A stretch of 64,000 nt of DNA. It comes from Pseudoips prasinana (Eukaryota; Arthropoda; Insecta; Lepidoptera; Nolidae). Positions 21,134 through 31,266 of this stretch are shown here, one piece after another. A program made the position numbers and the translations under genes. The notes beneath the pieces are model-generated. The model made no database searches, was not told the origin of the DNA, and worked only from the letters and a program-made list of their open reading frames with translations. Position 1 is the stretch's first letter; each line of letters begins with the position of its first letter. The stretch covers positions 21,718,001 through 21,782,000 of the forward strand of contig OX621260.1 of NCBI GenBank assembly GCA_951640165.1, in the 5' to 3' direction.

Positions 21134-21789
21134 CATATCTAGATCACCTATAATTTCAAGTCGATTCGTCCACGCGTTTTCAAGATAAAGGGTATTGACA
21201 GACAGATGGACGGATGCATAAAGAAGTGAAAGTAGTACTTAAGTGTTATGTATACCTACGGAAATTGTAAATAATAATTAGTGAATAATTGGTCACAAAT
21301 TTGTTTTATTTACCTATTATCATAGCAAATAAACCCATTACTCGCCAAATACTATTTAAAGACCTTAGAAAAACTCTTGCCGTAAAGTTCAAGATACTGT
21401 ATATTTTATCATAATTCTTTATTATTTTAATAATATCAATGTCACGGTGAATTATTTCGTTGCACTTTATAACATAAAACATCCCTCGGCGAATGTCATG
21501 AACATGGTAATTTAGACCCGAACATGACGTCATAAAGTCTACTTTTAAAAGGTGTATCTGAGCGGTAATATTATGGCCAATCAGAGACGGTATTCCGTTG
21601 TGTCAGTTTGATTGGGATATTGGGTCAAAATTTGCGCTTAGTTTCCTTGAAGTAATGCTTCCATGTTTATTTGCGTTCACTGGTAGTTATACTTCAATTA
21701 ATAAATTATTTATATGTCTAAGTCCTCTTAAAGTCATGAGAATAATCGTAATTATAACTAAGAATTATGTTTTGGTGCAAATATTGTCA

Positions 21790-21880
21790 CAAAAAGTCGC
21801 TTCATACTGTGCAGGATTAGAACGCCCTACCACACTCGTCAAGTCCAACGCTATACCACAAGACCAGAGAGCGTCGAAAT
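21790..21880 (-). repeat. tRNA-like sequence (SINE head or tRNA pseudogene)
   Basis: On the minus strand 'tgtggtatagcgttgg' resembles an A box and 'gcgttctaatcctgc' a B box. The stem pairing is incomplete. Most likely a SINE fragment. Confidence 0.45.
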
Positions 21881-22345
21881 TCACAATTAATAGTACATAG
21901 TACGAGTAAGTTATACGAGAAGGTACTTCGAATTTCTTTTGCCAGTGATTATAAGGGTTCAAAGTCCAGTTTTAAATTTCGTCAAATGCAGTCTGTTCGA
22001 TACATTAACGGATTGTTGTGATAATTATTTTTAAAATCACTCACAGTTTATGGGAAATTCCTTCGTACTTTTATATCGGTCTTCGTTATTGTTGAAATGG
22101 AGTGTTATTATGTAGTTTTCTTGTAGATAACTTCACTTGTTAGTTTGATAATTTTGGTTCACTTTTAGGAGTAATGACGAATATTACTATTTGGCAACGC
22201 TAAGAAATATGTATAATAGTACACTTAATACATTTGTTTATAACATATACACTAATAACTTGTTTTACTATTTTAAAATATTTTTCTTTTGCGGAGTCGA
22301 TGTTTACTGTGGCACGGCCGCCATTGAATGTTGAAATTTAGTTAC

Positions 22346-23215
22346 TATTTATTTTTAATTTCCTGCTTTTTAACAGTAAATTGTTTAAAAAATCATTTAA
22401 TTTATAGATGTACCACCATTTTGGTATATTTGATCTTTATCTATTATTAATAAAACAAGTTACATTGTATCTGAATATAATATGATAACAAATAAATACA
22501 TTAATTACATTAACATAGGTACATAACAATAATTAGATAGTAATTTGATAAGTCAATCAAAATAACATAACCTAAAAAATTAATCCAGTCATAAATCATT
22601 ACAATAGTCAATTTTATTTAGGTTTAAGGCATTTATTTTCTCAAAAGATTACAAAAATCACTTGCAGAGAAAATACAATAGAACTTTAAAGTACTTACAT
22701 GCTCATTTTTTACAATTATTATTTACAAATTCAGTTACAGAGTAATAACATTTATTAATTAGGAAACGCTGCAGCCTAATTTAAATAAATGTGAGTTAAA
22801 TACAGTCAGTTTCAAGTTGTTTGGTAACTTATTCCATAATTATGTTCCCTGATACTACCTCTATACCTCTCGTTGCACACCTACTGCTATTAGTTATTGT
22901 TCAGCTCCTACCTATCCTAAGGTCGTCTGGAAGAGATTGCTTTATGCGATAAGACCGCCATTTGTACAACATAATATCTCATCTCATATGTTTTCTTATG
23001 GTGTACAATAAAGAGTATTCTATTTAATTCTACTCTTTCCTTTATCCTGTTGTCGACTGTACCAGGTTTCAGATACATTCTAACTAGCAGCCCTCGGGGC
23101 TCATGCCAAGCAAAAACTTCACATCGATTTGAACGAAAATAGACTGAGGCACTGTAAAATTATTACCACACTGCGTACCATGATTGTGGTTGTAATTTTA
23201 TTGGATATAATAGTG
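22346..23215 (+). repeat. Composite repeat part C (LINE 3' end), copy 2
   Basis: Same sequence as 33,885-34,660 and 1800-2288, with the 'gcgataagaccgccattt' and 'gtgtacaataaagagtatt' LINE-tail blocks. Confidence 0.75.
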
Positions 23216-23324
23216 GATTGAACATTCAGTGCATCAGTTTCATTATATTTGTTTCGTTTTCATTTTAAATAGTTAGGAAAGAAAGACATTTTTTCAACAT
23301 ATTTACATACAAGCAATGCATAGA

Positions 23325-23610
23325 TTGGTGGTTTTGCCTTTCACGCCACAGCCAGGTCGTAGGTTCGATTCCCACCCAGGACAGATATTTGTGTGCATGA
23401 ACATTTCTGTTGGTCCTGAGTCTGGGTGTAATTATCTATATAAGTATGTATTTACAAAACAAAAATTGTATATGTAAGTACCTATATCAGTTATCACGTT
23501 TCCATAGTACACGCTCTGCATAGTTTACGATCAGATGGCCGTGTGTGTCCTAAGATATTATTAGTCCACTTAATTTATTTAATTTGTACATATTTATTTT
23601 TATTAAATTG
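23325..23610 (+). mobile_element. tRNA-derived SINE, short family
   Basis: The B box 'ggttcgattcccaccc' is followed by 'ggacagatatttgtgtgcat' and 'ctgagtctgggtgtaatta'. The same arrangement follows part C in the other copy (34,768-34,985), so the SINE was present before the duplication. Confidence 0.75.
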
Positions 23611-23980
23611 ATACATGGTGATACATAAAACATAGTATTATTATTTATTATTGCGAATTGGAGTCGTGCACCGAAACATTGGTTCCTACTAATTTGTGAC
23701 TGTGTTTTTGAAAAATTGTTCTATTTTTATTCTATTATAGAATATTTTATTTATCTAATTATATAATGGGAGGAATAGATTTTTTTTACTTATTTTATAA
23801 TGTAAAGAGTATTTATAGTGATAATTCACTAGAAAAACTTTTATTTTTCATTTCTATCAACAGTTTCCATAGACTCCTCAGCATGTTTTGGTTTTTTTAT
23901 TTTGGGGCTTGGGGCTTGAAATACATTTGGGGACTGCCGATAGAAGTGCAAACTATTTTTTACACTTGTAATCTTTATAA

Positions 23981-24276
23981 TCTACACATATAATAAAATC
24001 GTAGGAAAGTCAAAACTGTACATTGAATATTTTTTAAAAAGGATACATGGGGCATGATCTACAATCGACATCGAAGCCAAAAATATAGTTTTTAGAATGT
24101 TTGTCTGTTTATCTGTTTGTCTGTATGTATGTCCGGGCTAAACTCGAAGAGTACTGCATGGATTTACTTCAAATTTTGCATGAATATAACTAAGAGCGGC
24201 TACATATTATCACGCTTTCACCTACGGGGGAGGAGCTGTGATAATTTATAAAGTTTAACGCGGGTAAAACCGCTAG
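23981..24276 (+). mobile_element. Non-autonomous Helitron H-a with shortened 3' end
   Basis: Starts TCTACACATATAATAAAATC and ends AACGCGGGTAAAACCGCTAG: the GGGGCACAG between hairpin and CTAG is missing. The next Helitron starts at the very next base. Confidence 0.8.
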
Positions 24277-24307
24277 TCCAAACTAATATTATAAATGCGA
24301 AAGTAAC

Positions 24308-24338
<31 letters not shown>

Positions 24339-26223
24339 TTGCTTCACGCCTAAACTACTGAACCGATTTGTTTGAAATTTGGTACAGACATAGTTTGGAA
24401 CTTGAGAAAGGACATAGGATAGTTTTTATTACAAAAATAAAATAAAAAATAAAATTTATTCCGGACATACAGCGCCATCTATTGGTCAAGAGTCGGCATC
24501 AATTCAGTACTGAAAATTCATCGGAAAAATGTAAATAAATAGTAAAAAGGTATGAAAATATAATATAATACAACTTTTAGTAGAAAAAAAATGCTCTAAA
24601 GGAGTATAGATAATTCTATTAGTACTATATGTCAAGTTGGTGATCGCGCAATGGTGTCGATCGTTACACGAGTTCGGTTCATGTTATTGTTTTAATTCAT
24701 CGGAAAAAAGTAAATAAATAGTAAAAAGGTATGAAAAAAATAATATCAATATAATAAAACTTTTAGCACAAAGAAAATGCCCGAACGGAGTATAGATAAA
24801 TAATCCGAGTTGTCACTATGCTCGATAGATGGCGTTGGGAGGAAATGCCAGTTTGTAACATAAGTAAAAGTAGTAAGCGTGGAAGAATGTTGCAACAATG
24901 TAAACTGCTGCTAAACAATCAAGGTATTATGGGAGGAATGGTGGTTCTATTGGCCGGTGCCTTCCGGCAGACCCTGCCGGTTATAGCAAGGGGCACACCG
25001 GCAGATGAAATCAATGCCTGTTTAAAAGCATCTGTGCTATGGACACATGTGCAAAAGGTTTCACGGTCGACGAATATGCGAGTATTACTCCAAAATGATT
25101 GTCAAGCCGGGCAGTATGCTGCTGCTCTTCTGAAGATCGGCGAGGATCGTATGCCTACCGACTCCGAGAGTATGATCACGCTGAGCAGCGAATGATGCCA
25201 AATTGTGGATAGCACATACGATTTCAAAAATAGTGTCTATCCGGATTTACGCGCTAATATCGAAAATCGGGAATGGTTATGCGAAAGGGCGATAGTGGCG
25301 CCAACAAATGATATAGTAGGCCGGATAAATGACCAAATTATGTCTGACGTAGAGGGAGATGTCATCGAGTATCTATCAGTAGATAACGTCGTGGATACCG
25401 AGCAAGTGACATCTTACCCAACAGAGTTTCTCAACTCCTTAGAGTTATCAGGAGTGCCTTCTCACAAGTTGAGGCTGAAAGTTGGAGTTCCTGTGATGCT
25501 TATGAGAAACCTAGATCCACCAAGGCTATGTAACGGCACATGGTTACAAGTAACCTATTTAGGACGGAATGTCATTAAAGCCGTTAATATGACTGGAATG
25601 GCAAAAGGCGAAACTGTAATTATTCCCCGCATTCCCATCATTCCAACTGATTTGCCATTCCAATTCAAAAGAGTTTAGTTTCCGCTGAAAACTGCGTTTG
25701 CAATGACCATAAATAAAACCCAAGAGCAAACGCTTAAAGTTGCGGGGGTACATCTTGAAAAAGCCTGTTTCTCCCATGGACAACTCTACGTTGCGTGCTC
25801 AAGAGTGTCAAAACCACAAGACCTATATATTTTTGCAAAGGATGGCAAAACTCAAAACGTGGTATACAGAAATGTCTTGGTGTAAGAAACTTTAATAATC
25901 TTTAAAGCCTAAAATAATAGAAAATTTGTCAAGGGAGAAACAGTATTTTTTTCTGAAATGGCAAAAAAATTTTTTTTAAAATAAGGGAAAAATAACATTT
26001 TCGCCTTTTTCGATCGGCAATAACGGCTTTAATGCCCTAAGTGAGTATACATATCTTCAATTCAAACGCAGAGCTCATTATGTTGATTTTTGAAGAGTTC
26101 CCTAGAATATCTTCCTGATTTAATTTTTGAAGAGATCCCGCGTAATCGGGAACTATGTGGGTAAAACCAAAAATCTTCCGGAAGACACTATTCCACGCGA
26201 ACGAAGTCGCGGGCAAAAGCTAG
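24277..26223 (+). mobile_element. Helitron with helicase remnant
   Basis: 1947 bp. The 5' end TCCAAACTAATATTATAAAT and a (TCTG)n tract follow the preceding element. The 3' end has a CGCG-loop-CGCG hairpin (CGCGAACGAAGTCGCG), then GGCAAAAGCTAG and a host T. Inside is a broken helicase gene. The Rep (rolling-circle) domain is absent, so the element is an internally deleted relative of an autonomous Helitron. Confidence 0.85.
24818..25885 (+). pseudogene. Helitron Pif1-like helicase, C-terminal part with two in-frame stops
   Basis: A single frame of ~355 codons is interrupted only by TGA at 25,193 and TAG at 25,676. Visible motifs are GGMVVLLAGAFRQTLPV (helicase motif II/III region), ERAIVAPTND, LRLKVGVPVMLMRNLD, AFAMTINKTQEQTLKVAGV and FSHGQLYVACSRVS, the characteristic end of Helitron Pif1-family helicases. 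The Walker A part and the whole Rep nuclease are missing. In an intact element this protein unwinds DNA during rolling-circle transposition. Confidence 0.9.
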
Positions 26224-26799
26224 TCTACAATATAATAGTTGATATTTTTTTGCGATGGCAATAATATTATTTGTTTTGTTCACCCAAAAAGTACAAATAT
26301 ATTCACAGTCATATAGCTCAATGAAATCGTGACATGACGATGACACGAGTTCCATTATTTTGTTCAACCAAAAAGTGCTCAACACGCTAAAGAGGTTTAA
26401 AATACAAAAATTGGTAATTTATTTACATTTTTCAGACAGAGCATTGTGGAATACTACTAAAAATGCTCCCAAGTGTATATTGCCCACATATCACTGTAAC
26501 GGCCACTCAATACACCTTTGTGGATTCAATTTATACTGACCACACTATTGTCTCTCTTAAACTGCGTAACTCGACGTAATGTTGCTATTTACGAAGGCTT
26601 TTATTTTGGAATTGCGGGCAAGAAACAATAATGTGTATCTGTATTTTGTTGTGCTTTACAGAGTAATAAACTTTTATAAGGTGAGCGCAGCAAACTACAT
26701 ACAAATAGTGCTACTTGACCACACGTGTGATGATGTTGATGTCTTCCCGGCCGAATTTCGGCCACGGCGGCCATTCTCAATGGAGATTAGCCAATTACT
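26224..26799 (+). repeat. Composite repeat part D, start, copy 1
   Basis: From 'accaaaaagtgctcaacacg' (about 26,368) on it matches 35,553-36,440, apart from a 438-bp extra segment in the other copy. 26,224-26,367 shows nothing I recognise. No gene seen; the plus frame at 26,579 is not conserved as protein (frame differs between copies). Confidence 0.6.
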
Positions 26800-27070
26800 T
26801 ACTTATATGGAGGCACTCATAGCTAGATCCTCTCACCGGTCCGTAAGCGATCGCGAGGTTAAGTAACTAGGCTCGAGGTCAGTCCATAGATGGGTGACCG
26901 CTAAAGTGGTTCTAATTTCTGAGCGTCTCCGTGCTTTGGAGGGCACGTTAAGTTGTCGGTCCCGGTTGTAGCCATTAGACAACAGTCGTTAAGCCATGTC
27001 AGAGTCCTACTGGGCGGCTTGAACAAATCTGACACTAGGGTAACCACTGCTGATACGATAAGTAAGTAAG
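26800..27070 (+). mobile_element. 5S-rRNA-derived SINE, copy 2
   Basis: The stretch from 'ctctcaccggtccgtaagcg' through 'aggttaagtaactagg' and 'gtcagtccatagatgggtgaccgc' aligns with the middle and 3' part of insect 5S rRNA (the GTTAAGCAAC, GCGGT-AGTACTTGGATGGGTGACCGC region). A SINE body follows, ending 'gggcggcttgaacaaatctg'. The 5S internal promoter region is thus preserved in outline. Confidence 0.75.
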
Positions 27071-27203
27071 TACGCAAACACAGGGGCACTTTCTATTCCA
27101 TCACTGTCATGATCCGTTGGGATGACTAGCGACACGACCGGAAAGAGGTTAGGTACAGGACCGACGGCTTTACTTGCTCTCCGAGGCACGGGGGTGTAAT
27201 AAT

Positions 27204-28543
27204 ATATATAATAAATCCATTTATTTCAGGTAAGTTACACCCATAATAACATAATAATAAATTAAATTAAATGTATAAATTAGAAATAATAATAATAAAA
27301 TCATACAATAAAACAAATAATAATTAATAACAATAAAAACAAATACTAATAAAAATTATATTAAAGCTTTTTCTCCGGCATTGGTACAGCAATATGCCTG
27401 CCGCAACAATGCCGGATGAAAGGACAATCCAGCCTTCGCGCAATCATGCTCAAAATGGTGTTGGAACTGGCCCGTACTCGGCGCACCATGGACGTAGCGC
27501 GCTTGCGCATGGTCGCGTGAAAGCAGTCCATGTGCGCCTCAGCAAACATTGTCGAGGCGCTGCAGTATCGGGGCAGCCCCATCACCGCCCTCAACCCGTT
27601 ATTATATTGGACGCGGATGGCGCTGTAATCTCTATTAGTGTAGTGAGCCCACAGGCTGCACGTGTAAAGTGATGTACAGTACGCTCTAAAGAGCGTCACT
27701 TTTACTTCATCTGAACATCGTGCAAACCTGCGGGCTAACATATTAGCTCTGACAGACAGCGCCCTCCGCTCCCTTTCGATATCAGCGTGATCCCCGAGGT
27801 CGCCAGTGAGGACATGTCCCAAATATTTAAATTGTGTTACCCTCTCTAGGGAAACACCATTAAGTCGAACCGGTGGTATGTTTTTAGGACATTTTGCACT
27901 GGCGGTCTCGAAAATCAACCACTGACTCTTTTTTACATTATATATTAATCCGTGGCCACAAGCATAATCCTCACATATCTGTATCAGCTTCCTTAGGCCA
28001 CAAATCGATGCACTTAAGAGGACGGTATCATCGGCATAACTCAGGTTGTTGACACATATGCCGTCAATACGGCAGCCGACATTTTGACTACTAAGCGCTA
28101 CAATCAGACCATTTATGTATAAATTAAACAGGGTGGGAGATGTTAATCCGCCCTGCCTAACTCCACACTCGAGCTGATACGGATCCGACATTGTCCCCGC
28201 CCATCTAACACTGTTGGACTGATGCGAATACCAGTACTGGAACACACTGATTAGTTCCTGTGGTAGTCCTATGTTCCTCAGCTTATTCCACAGCAGGTCA
28301 TATACTACCATGTCAAAAGCTTTGGACAAGTCGAGGAAGCACGCATACACGGGTGCTTTCCGATCTGTGTAGTATCTGACGGTATGCTTCAGGCACAGTA
28401 TGGCACTTTCAGTGGACAGTCGAGGACGAAACCCAAATTGGTTGTCATGCAATTTTACATAGATCTGGAGCTGCACATTTAGCAAACCGTCAAACACTTT
28501 GGCTGCGATAGTGGCAAGAGAAATAGGCCTGTAGTTACTCTAC
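27204..28543 (-). mobile_element. 5'-truncated LINE inserted in a SINE, target duplication visible
   Basis: GTAATA occurs on both sides (27,198-27,203 and 28,538-28,543), and the paralogous SINE at ~36,816-36,824 has it once. The LINE is cut at the start of its RT. Confidence 0.8.
27361..28538 (-). CDS. Non-LTR reverse transcriptase, 5'-truncated but otherwise open
   Basis: About 390 codons without a stop, entering at NYRPISLATIAAK (no start codon). Motifs: GFRPRLSTESAI, ACFLDLSKAFDMV (first Asp), ECGVRQGGLTSPTLFNLYIN, LSYADDTVLLSAS (catalytic YADD), VKKSQW, FKYLGHVLTGDL, then SLWAHYT and MIARRLD in the C-terminal part. The RQGGLTSP form of the motif separates it from the Jockey and CR1 copies in this window; clade uncertain. 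Catalytic residues are intact, but the endonuclease is lost. Confidence 0.85.
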
Positions 28544-28699
28544 CGTAATACCGCCAATTTTCAGACTTCGGGCTGATGCTGAGAAAAATTTCTTTTTACA
28601 GAAAAGTCCCAAACTCACTTTTTGGCCCAACCCGGGATTTGAACCCAAGACCTCATTTTCTGCGGTTGAACACGCTACCGCTAGACCAACGAGGCAGTC

Positions 28700-29292
28700 A
28701 ACACCACACCACACGTGTGGTGGTGTGGTTAAGGGATTGACCCCCACACTACTAACTATTTGTATGACCCCTCAATTAGTGGAGTGCATCCATGATAACG
28801 TGCTGACGGCTTGATATTTCATCACCCCATCTCATCCCGTGGGGGGCGTAGAAATAGCCCGAGGGAATACACACCAGAGAACGGGCAGCAGCGTTTTGTT
28901 TCTGTGAACTATGACCATCAAACTGCGATCGCCAACCCGTCAGCCAAGCGTGGCGATTATGGCATATCCCCCCATTCTTTGGGCAGGCTTTTGTCAAGCT
29001 GTGGACGCACTTTAGCTGATATGATGATCCATGAATTGGGAGACAGGTCCACCTATACCATCCCGTGGGTATCGTAAAAGGCGACTAAGGGATAATGCAG
29101 GTATTCGGGCAGCAGCGCCACCTGTGTACTAGCTACCACACAACTGCGGTCACCAACTAGCAGGCCAAGCACGGTGAGCCAAGCGTGGTGACTAAGGCAA
29201 ACCCTCACCAGAGGCAACATTATAGTAATCTTTGTCCAGCCGTGGACGATATCAGGGTCTTGATGATGATGAGTTGAGAGATGATCCATGAG
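28700..29292 (+). repeat. LINE 3'-UTR repeats (part D), copy 1
   Basis: Two consecutive LINE-tail sequences: 'ccccatctcatcccgtgggg' to 'ctttagctgatatgatgat', and 'ccatcccgtgggtatcgtaa' to a (GAT)n end. Repeated at 36,971-37,511. The sequence 'gaacgggcagcagcg' at 28,875-28,889 is the uninterrupted target of the Polinton at 47,074. Confidence 0.75.
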
Positions 29293-29527
29293 TTGCATGT
29301 TTGTATTGTGAGAACCACTGTGACTCAATGAAAGGAAAAATTACCTCCGGGACATAATTTGCCATGACCAACCTGGAAGACTCTTAATAGACTACGTACT
29401 CAGGTTGGTAGATCAAAAGAAAACATGTGCAAATGGGGTTACATTCCCACATCACAAAACATCTGCGAGTGCGGCGTGTCACCCCAAAGTATGGCGCATT
29501 TATCCGTTTGTCCCTCCTGTCCAGTCA
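29293..29527 (+). pseudogene. LINE ORF2 C-terminal fragment (zinc-knuckle region)
   Basis: The frame reads KWGYIPTSQNICECGVSPQSMAHLSVCPSC, the CCHC-like end of many lepidopteran LINE ORF2 proteins. It is followed by the part-X repeat. The matching end (CSLQDLYDASAK, VARFWEDKI) is found at 38.44-38.51 kb in the other copy. Confidence 0.65.
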
Positions 29528-29916
29528 TAATACCAATATACATAGGTATGTTTATCTGTGACATTTAAGAGAACCGATTTCAATACGATTTATTGCTTCT
29601 GAAATCTACTCATTAGTCAATTATAAAAAAAGGATAAGATATACCCTATCTTATCCGTAATAAGTGTAAGTAAGTAATAAGTATACTAATCGATCATTCA
29701 ACTTACAAGCAAAAGCCAAAATCCCACTTCACAGACTACCTAGTGTTAAATGAGTAAGTGCAAGTAAAACCAAAGTTGTAAATAACACCACACCCATAAA
29801 ACGGTTTACAACTAAGCTAACTTGACACTCCGAGATTAGTTCGTCGACACCAAGTGGCATGCACTCACAATTTTATAAAGTGTATGTTACAGACGTAACA
29901 TAAATACACACATATT

Positions 29917-30375
29917 TTGTTAAAACCAATCCTCAACTATTTAAATCTTTAAAAGAAGCTCGATATCGTACAGTCTCTATGAGGTCACAGTACCAAAACC
30001 TATTGTATGAAGGTAACTGTAAAACAGCTTTGTTTAAAAAAAGTGTTATGGGAATGGCTCCTGTTATTTTTAATAAAATACCTAATTGTATTAAGGTTCA
30101 ACCTTTAAAAGTTTTTAAAAAGAGACTCACCACCTTATTGCAAAATAATTGTTATTACTCAGTTCGAGAATACTTAAATGATGCTTCTATAAATTAATTT
30201 TTTATGCTACTGACGTTGTATTAGTTTTAAGGGTATTGTGAGCAAATGTGACTCATAAATGTTTGTATGCCTAAATAGGCAGAATGTACAAGGATTCGTT
30301 ATTTATCTGTAACACCAATTGTAAACACCTACATTCTTTGCAAATAAATGATTACTTACTTACTTACTTACTTAC
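29917..30375 (+). mobile_element. CR1-like LINE 3' end with (ACTT)n tail
   Basis: Coding until 30,197: the C-terminal end of a LINE RT (SLKEARYRTVSMRSQY, VIFNKIPNCIK, FKKRLTTLL, YYSVREYLND), related to the end of the 16.5 kb ORF. A 3' UTR with AATAAA and a (TTAC)n tail follows. 5' truncated. Confidence 0.8.
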
Positions 30376-30429
30376 ACACAAAACTGTGTAACACAGAACT
30401 GCTAAAATAAGCGATGTTAATATTAGTAA

Positions 30430-30735
30430 ATTAGAATTGGAGGTAGGGTACAGCGTTCATTCGCTCAAAGAGCACGGGCTCTGAAAGTACCTTCACCTTA
30501 CAGAATAAATTCCTTAATAATAACATGAATAATTTCAATGTTGTGTTTCTGCGTGTGAGTAAGGTCGCCAGAGCTCATTGGGAAGTGAAGGGAAGGGTCA
30601 GAAAAACTTTGCTGACTGTAACAGGCCGGCAACATACTCGCGACGTCCCTGGTGATGCGAGTGGCCATGGGCGGCGGTGATCACTTACCATAAGGTGACC
30701 CACATGCTCGTTTGACGCCTTCTAATATAAAGAAG
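30430..30735 (+). mobile_element. LINE 3'-UTR insertion
   Basis: Contains 'ggcggtgatcacttaccat' and 'ggtgacccacatgctcgttt', a very common 3' end of lepidopteran LINEs. Absent at the homologous place in part X copy 1. Confidence 0.7.
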
Positions 30736-31266
30736 GCACCCATATCACGTGAAGCTAAAATTTAGTATGAGTTGTGTGATTTGCGTAGTTAGTATTACTG
30801 ATTATCATAATGATAACTAGTGTAAATGTGTTGGTTGTAAGTTGTTTAAGTTATGACGGAAATAGCGTGATTTATCAAAAGTTCCGTATTACATAATAAA
30901 ACTCTCTTCTACCAGAAGGACATTAATACCTTTTCGAAACTGTATACATTTTCTAAAAGGTTATTAAAGGTACAAAGGCTATTTATAAAACACCACAGCA
31001 TAGTTCTCATACTCAGTGATGACTTTTAATACTGTGGCAGTGCATACTAAAATAGCCTCCAAAAGGGATGGTTAAGCCGCACTCAGATGACGTAAATTGT
31101 GACTTGACCGTAGATGGCGGAACATGCTCCTATAGCATGTCGGACAGCCGAAACAAAAGCATATAAAGTACCGTGTTCACGTAAATAACGTTCATTTTGT
31201 ATTCGTTTTCAAATTTGTTAATAGATGGCGTTGTTAGATGAGCGCCGTTTTTCTGAATCTCGCTAT

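Larger units (their letters stand above)
20290..21682 (+). mobile_element. P-like DNA transposon with THAP-coding exons, non-autonomous
   Basis: 1393 bp. Terminal inverted repeats start CAGTGAACGCAAATAAAC and are identical for 29 bp. An exact 8-bp target duplication GTAGTTAT flanks it (20,282-20,289 and 21,683-21,690). Eight-bp duplications occur in both P and hAT superfamilies; the THAP exons inside favour P. No catalytic transposase domain is present, so it is an internal-deletion derivative. A hAT-like MITE (20,855-21,133) sits inside it, and it is itself inserted in a LINE 5' region. Confidence 0.8.
16333..22345 (-). mobile_element. Near full-length CR1-like LINE with a DNA transposon in its 5' end
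   Basis: On the minus strand: ORF1 with coiled coil and esterase-like part (18,848-20,220), endonuclease N-terminus (18,427-18,801), RT in two frames (16,493-18,420), and a short 3' UTR. A P-like transposon (20,290-21,682) lies upstream of ORF1. The insertion splits composite repeat parts A and C; copy 2 (~33,860) reads straight across 'ttatttagttactattta', which is the empty site, and 'atttagtta' is repeated on both sides here. An ORF1 with an esterase-like domain is a CR1-clade trait. Confidence 0.75.
27070..28698 (-). mobile_element. tRNA-derived SINE (long family), split by a LINE
   Basis: The two halves, 27,070-27,203 and 28,544-28,698, together make one reverse-oriented copy of the long SINE. 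The uninterrupted counterpart is at 36,712-36,970. The tRNA-like head is at 28,620-28,698. Confidence 0.85.
29531..30780 (+). repeat. Composite repeat part X, copy 2, with two insertions
   Basis: Matches 9062-9663. It contains a LINE fragment (29,917-30,375) and another LINE 3' UTR (30,430-30,735) that are absent from copy 1. Confidence 0.75.

Noticed and set aside
21306..21533. 75-aa minus ORF inside the P-like element
   Set aside because: AT-rich, no motif, and no agreement with the THAP exons' strand.
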